A stretch of 64,000 nt of DNA from Curtobacterium oceanosedimentum (GCF_020297365.1 NZ_JAIXIG010000018.1:1-64000), one strand, 5' to 3'; counted from the stretch's first letter, positions 36,942-48,974 are shown. Translations and numbers: made by a program. Notes: generated by a model not told the origin, from the letters alone.

Positions 36942-37688
36942 GTGTCCGATCAGAACGAGTGGCCGAAGCCGGGCGAGACGCCGAGCGGCGCAGCGAACGG
37001 GCAGCCGGACGGCGCACCCGCCCCGGACGCACCGCAGGCCCCGTCGGCACCGGAGGCCCCCGGGGCACCGCAGCACCCGTTCGGACAGCAGCAGCAGGAC
37101 CCCTACGCCGCACCGCAGCAGCCGCAGAACCCGTACGGCGCTCCCCACCCGCAGAACCCCTACGCCCAGCCGCAGTACGGCCACCAGCAGCAGCACCAGC
37201 CGTACGCCGCACCGCAGCAGCCGTACGGACAGCAGCAGCAGAACCCGTACGCGCAGCAGCAGAACTCCTACGGGCAGCAGCAGAACCCGTACGCGCAGCA
37301 GCAGAACCCCTACGCCGCCCCGCACAACCCGTACGCCCAGCAGCAGTACACCGCCGACCCCGCGGCCTACCAGCCGTACGCGCAGCGGCCGAAGACGAAC
37401 ACGCTGGCGATCCTGTCGATCGTGTTCGGCCTCGCCGCGATCCCGATGTGGTTCCTCGCCATCCTCCTCGGGCCGGCCGGTGCGATCCTGGGCCACGTCG
37501 CACTCGGCAAGATCAAGCAGAACGGCGAAGCGGGCCGTGGGCTCGCGCTGACCGGCATCATCTCGGGATGGGTGATGACCGGCATCTGGCTCATCTGGGT
37601 CGCCTTCATCATCTTCCTGGCCGCCGCCGGGCAAGACGCGTACTCCACCTACGACTACGACTCGTCGACCGGCGCCTTCATCGGCTGA
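36942..37688 (+). CDS. DUF4190 membrane protein with Gln/Asn/Pro/Tyr-rich N-terminus
   Basis: 248 residues from GTG 36942 (GAGAGGGG upstream). Residues 1-50 are Pro/Ala-rich. Residues 50-150 are repeats of NPYAQQQ/NPYGQQQ type. A DUF4190 domain follows with two membrane helices (LAILSIVFGLAAIPMWFLAILLGPAGAILGHVAL and GLALTGIISGWVMTGIWLIWVAFIIFLAA). The GHxALxxIK loop is typical. Function unknown; many actinobacterial envelope proteins share this layout. Confidence 0.85.
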   Translation: MSDQNEWPKPGETPSGAANGQPDGAPAPDAPQAPSAPEAPGAPQHPFGQQQQDPYAAPQQPQNPYGAPHPQNPYAQPQYGHQQQHQPYAAPQQPYGQQQQNPYAQQQNSYGQQQNPYAQQQNPYAAPHNPYAQQQYTADPAAYQPYAQRPKTNTLAILSIVFGLAAIPMWFLAILLGPAGAILGHVALGKIKQNGEAGRGLALTGIISGWVMTGIWLIWVAFIIFLAAAGQDAYSTYDYDSSTGAFIG

Positions 37689-37715
37689 CCCAGCGCCACA
37701 CGCGGCCCCCGGCCG

Positions 37716-38918
37716 TCACCCGGCCACGTCGCCGAGCCGCTCGCACAGGATCGCCGTGTGGCGTCCCTCCAGGCGGGTGAGCACGAGCGTGACGCGACCC
37801 GATCCGCGCAACCGCAACCGCTTGCGGAACTGCGCCGGGTCGACGTCGACGCCCCGCTTCTTGATCTCGACGGTCCCGATGCCGTCGGCGGCGAGCCGCG
37901 CGGACAGGCGCTTGACGTCGAGCGGCATCGTGTCGAGCACCCGGAACCCCTGCGCGAACGGGGTCGAGACGGCGCGGTCCGACGTCACGTAGGCGATCCC
38001 GTCGGACAGCATGTGCCCGTCGAGCCCGCGTGCCAGGTCACCGATCAGCCGCGCCCGGATCACGGCGCCGTCCGGCTCGTACAGGTGGGTGCCGAGTGGC
38101 CCGACCTCGGCGTCCTCGGCATCGGCCGGTCCGGTCATCTCGGCGATGCCGTGCGCGCCGATCACGGTGGCCGCCCGTCGGATGCCGGGTCGGGCGAGGG
38201 GGCCGAACCACAGGGCGAGTTCGACGACCTCGCGGTCGACCGAGGTCCACTGCGCCTCGGCGGTGTCCGGGATCAGGTCGCGGTCGATGCCCGGGCCGAG
38301 CTTGACGCCCGTCGGGGTGGTCGTCGCGGCTGCGAAGACGGTGTCGAGCGAGGGGGACCAGTCGTCCGGGTCGGCCAGTCGTCGGGTGTCGGAGTGGCCG
38401 CTCGTCCGTCGTGCCGGGTCCATCCACACGCCGTCGACCGAGCTGACGTCGAAGGTGGCGGCGTCGCCGAGCTCGACCCGGGCGTTCGGCCAGACGGCCA
38501 GGTTGTGCGTGGCGACGGCGGCGGTGACCTCGTCGCGGTCGACCGCGGTGACGTCGAGGTCGAGCGCGGCCATCGCCATCGCGTCCCCGCCGATGCCGCA
38601 GCCCAGGTCGGCGACGCGCGTGATGCCGGCGGCGGCGAAGCGTCCGGCGTGCTGTGCCGCCACCTGCAGGCGTGTGGCCTGTTCGAGTCCGGCCTCGGTG
38701 AAGAGCATGCGGGACGCGAAGTCGCCGAACTTACCGCGGGCCTTCAGCCGCAGCTTCGCCTGGGTCAGCACCGCGGCGACCAGCCGGGGATCGTGCCCCT
38801 CGGCCCGGAGTCGTGACACGACGCGGACGATCTCGCCGCCGTCGGAGACGCCGGGGGTACGGTCGAGCAGGGCCATCCCGTCGGGGGTCAGCAGTGCGGC
38901 GAGTTCGGCGGCGTCCAT
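37716..38918 (-). CDS. THUMP-like class I SAM-dependent methyltransferase
   Basis: 400 residues from ATG at 38918. The Rossmann methyltransferase motif is VADLGCGIGGDAMAMAALDLDVTAVDRD (about 105-132). DGVWMDPARRT replaces the usual DPPY motif IV. The C-terminal THUMP-like part contains DVKRLSARLAADGIGTVEIKKRGVDVDP. Likely an RNA methyltransferase; target unknown. On the minus strand, GAGGAT (38925-38930) lies 6 nt before the ATG, suggesting a leaderless mRNA. Convergent with the DUF4190 gene. Confidence 0.87.
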   Translation of the reverse strand: MDAAELAALLTPDGMALLDRTPGVSDGGEIVRVVSRLRAEGHDPRLVAAVLTQAKLRLKARGKFGDFASRMLFTEAGLEQATRLQVAAQHAGRFAAAGITRVADLGCGIGGDAMAMAALDLDVTAVDRDEVTAAVATHNLAVWPNARVELGDAATFDVSSVDGVWMDPARRTSGHSDTRRLADPDDWSPSLDTVFAAATTTPTGVKLGPGIDRDLIPDTAEAQWTSVDREVVELALWFGPLARPGIRRAATVIGAHGIAEMTGPADAEDAEVGPLGTHLYEPDGAVIRARLIGDLARGLDGHMLSDGIAYVTSDRAVSTPFAQGFRVLDTMPLDVKRLSARLAADGIGTVEIKKRGVDVDPAQFRKRLRLRGSGRVTLVLTRLEGRHTAILCERLGDVAG

Positions 38919-38957
38919 GCGTCGATCCTCGCAGGTGCTGCGTGTCCTCTGGATGTG

Positions 38958-38984
38958 CTGGCACTCGGATTGACCGAGTGCCAG
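38958..38984 (+). promoter_or_regulatory. CIRCE element 1 (HrcA operator) over the groS -35
   Basis: TGGCACTC-N9-GAGTGCCA, part of a perfect 11-bp inverted repeat (38958-38968 with 38974-38984). It overlaps the -35 hexamer at 38970. Confidence 0.75.
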
Positions 38985-38998
38985 AGGCCCCCTAGAGT
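38970..38998 (+). promoter_or_regulatory. groS promoter
   Basis: TTGACC (38970-38975), 17 nt, TAGAGT (38993-38998). Flanked by two CIRCE-like operators. Confidence 0.75.
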
Positions 38999-39003
38999 TG
39001 GCG

Positions 39004-39030
39004 TTGGCACTCTCCTGTGCGTAGTGCCAA
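39004..39030 (+). promoter_or_regulatory. CIRCE element 2 (HrcA operator) downstream of the groS -10
   Basis: TTGGCACTC-N9-TAGTGCCAA, close to the consensus TTAGCACTC-N9-GAGTGCTAA with one arm mismatch. It covers the transcription start region. Confidence 0.8.
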
Positions 39031-39078
39031 CCCGGTTTTCATCTGTACCGAGTCCGTACCGAGAAAGAAGAGGTCACC

Positions 39079-39375
39079 GTGGCCGTCAGCATCAAGCCGC
39101 TCGAGGATCGCATCGTCATCCGCCAGGTCGAGGCGGAGCAGACCACCGCTTCCGGTCTGGTCATCCCCGACACCGCGAAGGAGAAGCCCCAGGAGGGCGA
39201 GGTCGTCGCCGTGGGTCCGGGTCGTATCGACGACAACGGCAACCGCGTCCCGCTCGACGTCGCCGTCGGCGACAAGGTCATCTACTCCAAGTACGGCGGC
39301 ACCGAGGTCAAGTACTCGGGCGAGGACCTGCTGGTCCTGTCGGCCCGCGACGTCCTCGCGGTGATCGTGCACTGA
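39079..39375 (+). CDS. groS: Co-chaperonin GroES
   Basis: 98 residues from GTG 39079 (AAGAGG upstream). Seven-fold lid of the GroEL chamber. Mobile loop [23 protein letters not shown] at about 17-39, C-terminal [19 protein letters not shown] terminator follows 16 nt after the stop and rarD comes next, so groL is not in this operon and must be elsewhere. Heat-shock control by HrcA is indicated by the two CIRCE sites. Confidence 0.97.
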   Translation: MAVSIKPLEDRIVIRQVEAEQTTASGLVIPDTAKEKPQEGEVVAVGPGRIDDNGNRVPLDVAVGDKVIYSKYGGTEVKYSGEDLLVLSARDVLAVIVH

Positions 39376-39391
39376 GTCCAGTACTCCTCTC

Positions 39392-39428
39392 GGACGCCCC
39401 GTCCGGCCCTGTGGCCGGCGGGGCGTCC
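39392..39428 (+). terminator. Terminator after groS
   Basis: 39392-39401 pairs with 39419-39428; inner helix 39403-39408 with 39413-39418; one bulged T. GC-rich hairpin right after groS. Confidence 0.8.
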
Positions 39429-39452
39429 GTGCGTTCCGGCCCGGTCCGCCCT

Positions 39453-39466
39453 GCCTGGAGGCCCGG
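39453..39466. repeat. Dispersed element, copy 5
   Basis: GCCTGGAGGCCCGG (inverted orientation) in the groS-rarD gap, between the terminator and the rarD -10 box. Confidence 0.5.
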
Positions 39467-39494
39467 TGCGGCCCCGGTGGTCCGCCGACCTTCC

Positions 39495-39500
39495 TAGGAT
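39495..39500 (+). promoter_or_regulatory. Leaderless-type -10 box of rarD
   Basis: TAGGAT, 6 nt, GTG 39507. Confidence 0.55.
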
Positions 39501-39506
39501 GGTTCC

Positions 39507-40469
39507 GTGAGTGAACCGAGTCGGGCGCGACCCGCCCGCAGCGAGGCGTCCGTCGGCGTGGTGCAGGCCGTCGTGGCCTACGGGCTCTGGGGCCTCATGC
39601 CGCTGCTCTTCGCAGCGATGGCCCCCGCGGCGGCGTTCGAGATCGTCGCCTGGCGGATCGTCTTCGGCCTGGTGTTCTGCGCGGTCGCGATCGCCGTGAC
39701 CCGCTCGTGGCTCCGGACCCGCACCCTGGTCGCCCAGCGCCGGGTGATGCTCGTGATGGGGCTCGCGGCCGTCCTCATCCTGGTGAACTGGACGGTGTAC
39801 GTCCTCGCGACGACCACCGGCCACACGGTCGAGGCGGCGCTCGGCTACTTCATCAACCCGCTCGTCACGATCGCGCTCGGCGTCGTGGTCCTCCGCGAGC
39901 GCCTGCGTCCGGCGCAGTGGGTGGCCGTCGGCCTGAGCGTCGTCGCGGTCGTCGTCATCGCGGTGGGCTACGGCCGCATGCCGTGGATCTCCCTCGCTCT
40001 GGCGTTCTCGTTCGGGCTGTACGGCCTGGTGAAGAAGCGGGTCGGCGGCACGGTGGACGCCCTGAGCGGCCTGACCATCGAGACCGCGTGGCTGCTGCCG
40101 ATCGCGGTCGTCGCGCTGGTGGTGCTCGGGGTCACCGGCCTCGGCGGCGGCGTGACGTTCACGACCGAGGGCTGGGGCCACACCGTCATCACGGTGCTGA
40201 CCGGGCCGGCGACCGCGGTGCCCCTGCTGCTGTTCGCCTCGTCGGCGCGCCGGGTGAGCCTGTCGACCCTCGGGCTGACGCAGTACCTCGCCCCGGTGAT
40301 GCAGCTGCTCGTCGGGGTGCTCGTGCAGCACGAGGAGATGTCGGCCGGACGCTGGTTCGGCTTCGGCATCGTGTGGCTGGCGCTCGTGGTGCTGACGGCC
40401 GACTCGTTCGCCGCGGCGCGCGCGTCCCGTCGCGGAGCCGGTGCACCCACCCCGGCCGAGCCCGCCTGA
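39507..40469 (+). CDS. rarD: EamA/RarD-family transporter
   Basis: 320 residues, ten predicted membrane helices in two EamA halves. Starts GTG 39507. RarD-type features: GVVQAVVAYGLWGLMPLLFAAM, NWTVYVLATTTGHTVEAALGYFINPLVTIALGVVVLRERL, and LTQYLAPVMQLLVGVLVQHEEM. The family is often named for chloramphenicol sensitivity, but its physiological substrate is not known. The basic Ala/Arg-rich C-terminus is cytoplasmic. Confidence 0.9.
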   Translation: MSEPSRARPARSEASVGVVQAVVAYGLWGLMPLLFAAMAPAAAFEIVAWRIVFGLVFCAVAIAVTRSWLRTRTLVAQRRVMLVMGLAAVLILVNWTVYVLATTTGHTVEAALGYFINPLVTIALGVVVLRERLRPAQWVAVGLSVVAVVVIAVGYGRMPWISLALAFSFGLYGLVKKRVGGTVDALSGLTIETAWLLPIAVVALVVLGVTGLGGGVTFTTEGWGHTVITVLTGPATAVPLLLFASSARRVSLSTLGLTQYLAPVMQLLVGVLVQHEEMSAGRWFGFGIVWLALVVLTADSFAAARASRRGAGAPTPAEPA

Positions 40470-40481
40470 CGGAGGCCCCAC

Positions 40482-40495
40482 GGGCCTCCAGGCCG
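40482..40495. repeat. Dispersed element, copy 6
   Basis: GGGCCTCCAGGCCG, 12 nt after the rarD stop, in a convergent gap. Confidence 0.5.
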
Positions 40496-40538
40496 CTCGT
40501 CGCGTCTGCCTGCCGGACCGGCGACCATCGCCGAACGC

Positions 40539-40573
40539 GACAGTCCCCCGCGGGAGTTCCGCGGGGGACTGTC
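40539..40573. terminator. Bidirectional terminator between rarD and the binding-protein gene
   Basis: Perfect 15-bp stem (40539-40553 with 40559-40573), 5-nt loop, midway between the two convergent genes. Confidence 0.85.
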
Positions 40574-40591
40574 GATCGCCGGAGCGGTGCC

Positions 40592-41920
40592 CTACTTCTT
40601 CACCGCACCCTGGATGGCGCTCTGGTACACGGGCTTGTTGTCGCCGTCGAACTTGTAGATGCCGATGTAGGCGCTCGACGGGTCGTTGTTCTCGTCGAAC
40701 GGACCGATGCCCGACGGGCCGGTGTAGTGCACGTCCTCACCCTTGTCGAGCAGGTCCTTGCACTCCTCGAACGTCGCGCACTCGGTGCCGCCGTCAGCAC
40801 CCGACACCGCCGCCATGTTGGCCTGGATGGTGCCCGAGTCGGTGCCCTTGCCCTTCACCGCAGCGAGAGCGGCGAGGATCGTCGCGTCGTACGACTCGGC
40901 CGCGTACGAGTAGTCGGCGAGGGTCTTGCCCGACGACTCCTTGTAGAACGCGGCGAGCTCCTTCTTGAAGTCGTCCTTCGGCGAGGCGCCGGGGATGGTG
41001 CCCTGGGCGCCGGACAGCGTGCCCTTGTCGAAGTCCTTCGAGTAGTCCGCCGTGTTGCCGTCGGACATGTAGATCTTCGCGGTGTTCCCCTGCGAGACGA
41101 GCTCCGGGATGATCGACTTCGTCTCGTCGAAGGACAGGACGACGATCGCGTCGGGCTTCTCAGCGAGCGCCGCCGTCACCTCGGACGAGAACGTGGTCTG
41201 GCCGGGCGGGAACTCCTGGCCCTTGCCCTTGCCGCCGTAGACGACCTGGCCGCCGGATGCCTCGACCGCAGCCTGCACCGAGTTGCGGAGGCCGGTGCCG
41301 TAGGTGTCGTTGAAGACCAGGAAGGCGACCTTCGCGTTGCCGTCACCGGTGACGAGCTGGCCGAGCGCCGAACCCTGCACCGAGTCCGGCGGAGCGGTCC
41401 GGAAGTAGTGCGACGAGTAGCCCGACAGGTCGGTCGCTGTGTTCGCCGGCGAGATCTGCACCATGCAGTTGCTGGTGAGCTGGTCGATGACGTTGAGCGT
41501 GACCGACGACGACTCGGCGCCGATGACCACGGGCACCTTGGCGTTGACGAGCTTGGTCGCGGCCGAGCTCGACACGGTCATGTCGTTGCTGTCGCCGGAG
41601 TCGGTCGCGGGGTCGATGGTGACGTCCTCGTCGAGGACACCGCCCGCCGCGTTGATGTCCTGCACGGCGAGGCCCACACCGGACTCGGCGGGCGGGTTGA
41701 GGTAGGCCAGCGAACCGGTCAGCGGCAGGATCGTGCCGATCTTCAGCGGATCCGTGCCGGGGGAGTCGGGGGCCTTGCAGCTGGCGGCGGGATCCTTCTT
41801 CGCGTCGCTCGACGCGGAGCTCGAGGGGGAAGCACTGCCGGTGGTGGAACACGCGGCGAGGAGGACGGCTGCTGCGCCCGCCAACGCCAGTGCCGCGGTG
41901 GCACGGGTGGTTCTGATCAT
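40592..41920 (-). CDS. Branched-chain amino acid ABC transporter substrate-binding lipoprotein
   Basis: 442 residues from ATG at 41920 (AAAGGG upstream on the minus strand). Lipoprotein signal peptide with LLAAC lipobox at about 18-22, a Ser/Ala-rich linker, then a periplasmic-binding protein type I (Leu/Ile/Val-binding) fold: KIGTILPLTGSLAYLNPPAESGVGLAVQDINAAGG. Captures substrate for the permease/ATPase operon at 44776-48858, although an SDR gene and guaB lie between them. Two GTTWC-N6-GTGAC sites lie upstream of it. Confidence 0.92.
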   Translation of the reverse strand: MIRTTRATAALALAGAAAVLLAACSTTGSASPSSSASSDAKKDPAASCKAPDSPGTDPLKIGTILPLTGSLAYLNPPAESGVGLAVQDINAAGGVLDEDVTIDPATDSGDSNDMTVSSSAATKLVNAKVPVVIGAESSSVTLNVIDQLTSNCMVQISPANTATDLSGYSSHYFRTAPPDSVQGSALGQLVTGDGNAKVAFLVFNDTYGTGLRNSVQAAVEASGGQVVYGGKGKGQEFPPGQTTFSSEVTAALAEKPDAIVVLSFDETKSIIPELVSQGNTAKIYMSDGNTADYSKDFDKGTLSGAQGTIPGASPKDDFKKELAAFYKESSGKTLADYSYAAESYDATILAALAAVKGKGTDSGTIQANMAAVSGADGGTECATFEECKDLLDKGEDVHYTGPSGIGPFDENNDPSSAYIGIYKFDGDNKPVYQSAIQGAVKK

Positions 41921-42157
41921 CCGTGGAGCCCTTTCTCTGCGCGGAGGCTCTGTCGCTTCGGGTGAATGCGGCGCCTCCACTGGATGACGAGAAAGCTAGG
42001 GTCCGGGTGTTTCGCCCGTGTGACGGGGCGGTACGCAATCATGTTTCGTTACCGAGCCGTGACGTTGCGCCCCCTGGCGGTCCCGTGCTGGGCTCCGTCC
42101 TGCGCCTGGCGGATGGTCCGGCACGACGGCCGGGAGGCGCGGCGTACGTTCCGCCGC
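41921..42157. promoter_or_regulatory. Divergent control region with paired GTTWC-N6-GTGAC sites
   Basis: GTTTC-N6-GTGAC at 42009-42024 and GTTAC-N6-GTGAC at 42048-42063, the second preceded by an extra GTTTC (42043-42047). The 11-bp offset of the half-sites is the spacing of GlnR-type boxes (gTnAC-N6-GaAAC). The region lies between the binding-protein gene (-) and the SDR gene (+). A TAGCTT-like -10 for the minus direction is near 41996. Confidence 0.4.
42145..42150 (+). promoter_or_regulatory. Leaderless-type -10 box of the SDR gene
   Basis: TACGTT, 7 nt, ATG 42158. Confidence 0.45.
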
Positions 42158-42958
42158 ATGAGCGACTTCCAGCCCACCACCGCCATCGTGACCGGCTCCG
42201 AGTCCGGGATCGGCCGCGCGACCGCCGTCGCACTCGCCGAGGCCGGCATGGACATCGGTATCACCTACCTGTCCGAGCCCGACCGTGCCGAGTCCACCGC
42301 CGACGAAGTCCGCGCACTCGGCCGGCGTGCCTTCGTCGAGCAGATCGACGTCGCCGACCTGCCCGCCGCGGCGCAGGTCGTCGACCGGCTGGTCGAGCAG
42401 CTCGGCGGCGTGGACGTCTTCGTCGCCGACGCCGGCACGGGTGACAACGCCCCGTTCCTCGAGATGACCCTCGACCAGTGGCGGCACACGGTGTCGACCG
42501 ACCTCGACGGCGCCTTCGCCACCATGCAGGCCGCCGCCAAGCACATGGTCCGCGCTGGCCACGGCGGACGGATCATCGGCATCACGAGCGTGCACGAGCA
42601 CCAGCCGCGGTACGGCTCGAGCGCGTACGACGCTGCCAAGCACGGGCTCGGCGGACTGCTGAAGACGATGGCGATCGAACTCGCCGAGCACGGCATCACC
42701 GTCAACGCCGTGGCTCCCGGTGAGATCGCGACGCGGATGACCGGCGCCGAGGACGAGGACCCGCACACGATCAGTCGTCCCGGCGTGCCGCTCGGTCGTC
42801 CGGGCAACGCGTGGGAGATCGCGGCGGCGGTGGCGTTCCTGTCGTCGCGTGCGTCGTCGTACATCACGGGGGTGTCCCTGCCGGTGGACGGCGGGATGCT
42901 GCAGATGGGGCCGCACGGCGGGTCGCACATCACGTCGGACGACTGGCGGTCGGCCTGA
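42158..42958 (+). CDS. Short-chain dehydrogenase/reductase
   Basis: 266 residues from ATG 42158. Rossmann NAD(P) motif VTGSESGIGRATAVAL (about 11-26). The catalytic Ser lies in GITSVHEHQ and the Tyr/Lys pair in SSAYDAAKHG. VADAGTGDNAPF replaces the usual NNAG. The C-terminal ITGVSLPVDGGMLQMGP is typical of classical SDRs. Resembles sugar- or 3-oxoacyl-reductase-like members; substrate not predictable. A reading from 41966 is rejected because the fold starts at MSDFQPTTAIVTG. Confidence 0.88.
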   Translation: MSDFQPTTAIVTGSESGIGRATAVALAEAGMDIGITYLSEPDRAESTADEVRALGRRAFVEQIDVADLPAAAQVVDRLVEQLGGVDVFVADAGTGDNAPFLEMTLDQWRHTVSTDLDGAFATMQAAAKHMVRAGHGGRIIGITSVHEHQPRYGSSAYDAAKHGLGGLLKTMAIELAEHGITVNAVAPGEIATRMTGAEDEDPHTISRPGVPLGRPGNAWEIAAAVAFLSSRASSYITGVSLPVDGGMLQMGPHGGSHITSDDWRSA

Positions 42959-42981
42959 CGCGTCGACGGACACGGACGCAG

Positions 42982-43013
42982 GACGCCCCCGCTCCGTCCG
43001 GAGCGGGGGCGTC
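42982..43013. terminator. Bidirectional terminator between the SDR gene and guaB
   Basis: 14-bp stem 42982-42995 with 43000-43013, 4-nt loop, between convergent genes. Confidence 0.85.
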
Positions 43014-43030
43014 TCGACGAGCGATCGACG

Positions 43031-46170
<3,140 letters not shown>

Positions 46171-46182
46171 GGGAGCACGCGC

Positions 46183-47169
46183 ATGGACTACATCCTCAAC
46201 CTGCTGTCCTCGCTCACCCAGGAGGCACTCGCCCCGACCACGGCGGCGTTCGCCCTGGCCGCGATCGGCCTGAACGTGCACTTCGGGCTCACCGGCCTCG
46301 TGAACATGGGCCAGGCGGCGTTCCTGCTGCTCGGCGCCTACGGCTTCGCGATCTCGATCACCAACGGGCTGCCGTTCGTGATGGCCGTGCTGATCGCGTT
46401 GCTCGTCGCGATCGTGTTCGCGATCATCCTCGGCATCCCGACCCTGCGGCTGCGCGGCGACTACCTGGCGATCGTCACGATCTCCGGCGCCGAGATCATC
46501 CGCATGGTGGGACGCTCGAGTCTGCTCACCTCGACGACGGGCGGGTCGAACGGCATCACCGGGTCGAGCTACCGCGACCCGTTCAACGCCCTCAGCCCGC
46601 TGCCCGACGGCACCACCACGATCCTGTGGTTCACGTACGCGAACAACGGCGTCAACGGCTGGTGGATCCGCATCGCGGCGTGGGGACTCGTCGCCCTGTT
46701 CACGCTCGTGCTGTTCCTGCTCATGCGCAGCCCCTGGGGTCGCGTGGTGAAGGCCATCCGCGAGGACGAGGACGCCGTCCGCTCGCTCGGCAAGAACGTC
46801 TACTCGTACAAGATGCAGGCGCTCGTGTTCGGTGGGGCGCTCGGTGCGATCGCGGGCATCATCTACGTCCTGCCGAGTTCCGTGCAGCCCGACGCCATGG
46901 GCCGCTCGATGACGTTCTTCATCTGGACGGCGCTCATCCTCGGCGGTGCGGCGACGGTGTTCGGACCGGTGCTCGGAGCGGTGCTGTTCTTCGTCGTCCG
47001 GCTGTTCATCCGCACGCTGGCCGGCGACTTCATCCCCGACTCGATCATGAACGCGCAGCAGGCCGAGCAGTTCTCGTACGTGCTCGTCGGCGTCGCGCTC
47101 ATGCTGCTCATCGTGTTCCGTCCACAGGGCCTGCTCGGCAACAAGAAGGAGCTGACGTTCAGTGTCTGA
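46183..47169 (+). CDS. livM: LivM-type branched-chain amino acid permease
   Basis: 328 residues, about eight to ten membrane helices (FALAAIGLNVHFGLTGLVNMGQAAFLLLGAYGF; permease loop RSPWGRVVKAIREDEDAVRSLGKNV). Forms the membrane channel with the LivH-type protein. ATG 46183 with GGGAGCACGCGC upstream. Overlaps livG by 8 nt. Confidence 0.95.
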   Translation: MDYILNLLSSLTQEALAPTTAAFALAAIGLNVHFGLTGLVNMGQAAFLLLGAYGFAISITNGLPFVMAVLIALLVAIVFAIILGIPTLRLRGDYLAIVTISGAEIIRMVGRSSLLTSTTGGSNGITGSSYRDPFNALSPLPDGTTTILWFTYANNGVNGWWIRIAAWGLVALFTLVLFLLMRSPWGRVVKAIREDEDAVRSLGKNVYSYKMQALVFGGALGAIAGIIYVLPSSVQPDAMGRSMTFFIWTALILGGAATVFGPVLGAVLFFVVRLFIRTLAGDFIPDSIMNAQQAEQFSYVLVGVALMLLIVFRPQGLLGNKKELTFSV

Positions 47170-48049
47170 CACCTACGGCCACCCCAAGGCCGACCCGATC
47201 CTCACCGTCGACGGCGTCACCCGGCACTTCGGCGGTATGACGGCGGTCGACGTCGACCACCTCGAGGTCCAGCGCGGCTCCATCACGGCCCTCATCGGCC
47301 CGAACGGCGCCGGCAAGACCACGTTCTTCAACCTGCTCACCGGGTTCGACAAGCCGAGCCCCGGTGCGAAGACGCGGTTCGACGGCGCCACGCTGCAGAA
47401 GACCAGCGCGACGCACATCGCGAACAAGGGCATGGTCCGCACCTTCCAGCTGACCAAGGCGCTGTCGCGGCTCACCGTGATGCAGAACATGCTGCTCGGT
47501 GCGCGTGACCAGCCGGGGGAGAACTTCTTCGCGGCCCTGGTCAAGCCGGTCTGGGCGAAGCGCGAGCGCGAGATCACGGCCAAGGCCGAGGACCTGCTCG
47601 CCCGCTTCAAGCTCGACACGAAGGCGGACGACTACGCCGGCTCGCTGTCCGGCGGCCAGCGGAAGCTGCTCGAGATGGCCCGGGCGCTCATGTCCGACCC
47701 GACGATGATCATGCTCGACGAGCCGATGGCCGGCGTGAACCCCGCGCTCACCCAGTCGCTGCTCGGGCACATCCAGTCGCTGCGCGACGACGGCATGACC
47801 GTGCTGTTCGTCGAGCACGACATGCACATGGTCCGGCACATCTCGGACTGGGTGGTCGTGATGGCCGAGGGCAAGGTCGTCGCCGAGGGCCCCGCGGACA
47901 CGGTGATGGACGACCAGGCCGTCATCGACGCGTACCTCGGTGCGCACCACGACACCGACCTGGGCGACGACGCGCTCCTGACCGAGGAGACGTTCGAGGA
48001 GCTGGCCGAGGAAGTCAAGGAAGAAGACGAGCAGGAGGCGACCCGATGA
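47162..48049 (+). CDS. livG: LivG-type ABC transporter ATPase
   Basis: 295 residues from GTG 47162. Walker A GPNGAGKTTFFNLLTG (about 43-58), signature LSGGQRKLLEMARALM, Walker B MIMLDEPMAGVNP, switch His in LFVEHDMHMV. The C-terminal Glu/Asp-rich tail (about 30 residues) is longer than usual. Powers import by the LivHM channel. Overlaps livF by 4 nt (ATGA). Confidence 0.96.
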   Translation: MSDTYGHPKADPILTVDGVTRHFGGMTAVDVDHLEVQRGSITALIGPNGAGKTTFFNLLTGFDKPSPGAKTRFDGATLQKTSATHIANKGMVRTFQLTKALSRLTVMQNMLLGARDQPGENFFAALVKPVWAKREREITAKAEDLLARFKLDTKADDYAGSLSGGQRKLLEMARALMSDPTMIMLDEPMAGVNPALTQSLLGHIQSLRDDGMTVLFVEHDMHMVRHISDWVVVMAEGKVVAEGPADTVMDDQAVIDAYLGAHHDTDLGDDALLTEETFEELAEEVKEEDEQEATR

Positions 48050-48858
48050 CGGACGCAACGGATCCCACGAACGCGAGCAGTGCCTCCAGTCCGACCGCCG
48101 CCCCGGCGGCCACGCTGGACCGCGAGCCGGTGCTCAGTGCGAAGAACCTGGTCGCCGGGTACCTGCCGGGCGTGAACATCCTGAACGGCTGCGACCTCGA
48201 CTGCTACCCGGGCGAGCTCATCGGCATCATCGGGCCGAACGGCGCCGGCAAGTCGACGCTGCTCAAGGCGCTCTTCGGGCTCGTGTCGATCCGCGAGGGG
48301 TCGGTGACCCTGCAGGGCGACGACATCACGAACCTCAAGGCGAACAAGCTCGTGCAGGCCGGCGTCGGCTTCGTCCCGCAGACGAACAACGTGTTCCCCT
48401 CGCTGTCCATCGAGGAGAACCTGCAGATGGGCCTGTACCTGCGGCCGAAGAAGTTCGCCGAGCGGCTCGAGGTGATCTACGACCTGTTCCCGGTGCTGGC
48501 ACAGCGGCGGAACCAGCGGGCCGGTTCGCTGTCGGGCGGTGAGCGGCAGTCGGTCGCGATGGCCCGAGCCCTGATGATGGACCCGAAGGTGCTGCTGCTC
48601 GACGAGCCGAGCGCCGGACTGTCCCCGGTGCGGCAGGACGAGACGTTCCTGCGCACCCGCCGGATCAACAAGGCCGGTGTGTCGATCATCATGGTGGAGC
48701 AGAACGCGCGACGCTGTCTGCAGATCTGCGATCGTGGGTACGTGCTCGACCAGGGGAAGAACGCGTACTCGGGCACGGGGAAGGAACTCGCGGACGACCC
48801 CAAGGTCATCGAGTTGTACCTGGGGACGCTCGCCAAGGACGTCGACGCGGCGCGCTAG
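48046..48858 (+). CDS. livF: LivF-type ABC transporter ATPase
   Basis: 270 residues, ATG 48046. A Thr/Ala/Ser-rich N-terminal extension of about 28 residues precedes the ATPase. Walker A GPNGAGKSTLLKALFG, Q-loop FVPQTNNVFPSLSIEENL, signature LSGGERQSVAMARALM, Walker B LLLLDEPSAGLSP. Last gene of the operon; a hairpin follows at 48939. Confidence 0.95.
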   Translation: MTDATDPTNASSASSPTAAPAATLDREPVLSAKNLVAGYLPGVNILNGCDLDCYPGELIGIIGPNGAGKSTLLKALFGLVSIREGSVTLQGDDITNLKANKLVQAGVGFVPQTNNVFPSLSIEENLQMGLYLRPKKFAERLEVIYDLFPVLAQRRNQRAGSLSGGERQSVAMARALMMDPKVLLLDEPSAGLSPVRQDETFLRTRRINKAGVSIIMVEQNARRCLQICDRGYVLDQGKNAYSGTGKELADDPKVIELYLGTLAKDVDAAR

Positions 48859-48938
48859 CGCCGGGTCGTCGAAGACGTCGACACCGCTCTGCGGCGTCGA
48901 CTGCGGGTACCGCTGTGGGGGTGGTATCCGCGACGGGT

Positions 48939-48974
48939 GGGGTCGTGCGTGGTCGCTTCGCGCCGCACGACCCC
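48939..48974 (+). terminator. Hairpin after livF
   Basis: Perfect 11-bp stem (48939-48949 with 48964-48974) with a 14-nt loop, 80 nt after the livF stop. Confidence 0.6.

Noticed and set aside
42991..43013. Attachment-site-like or mobile-element end near guaB
   Set aside because: It is simply one arm of a bidirectional terminator.
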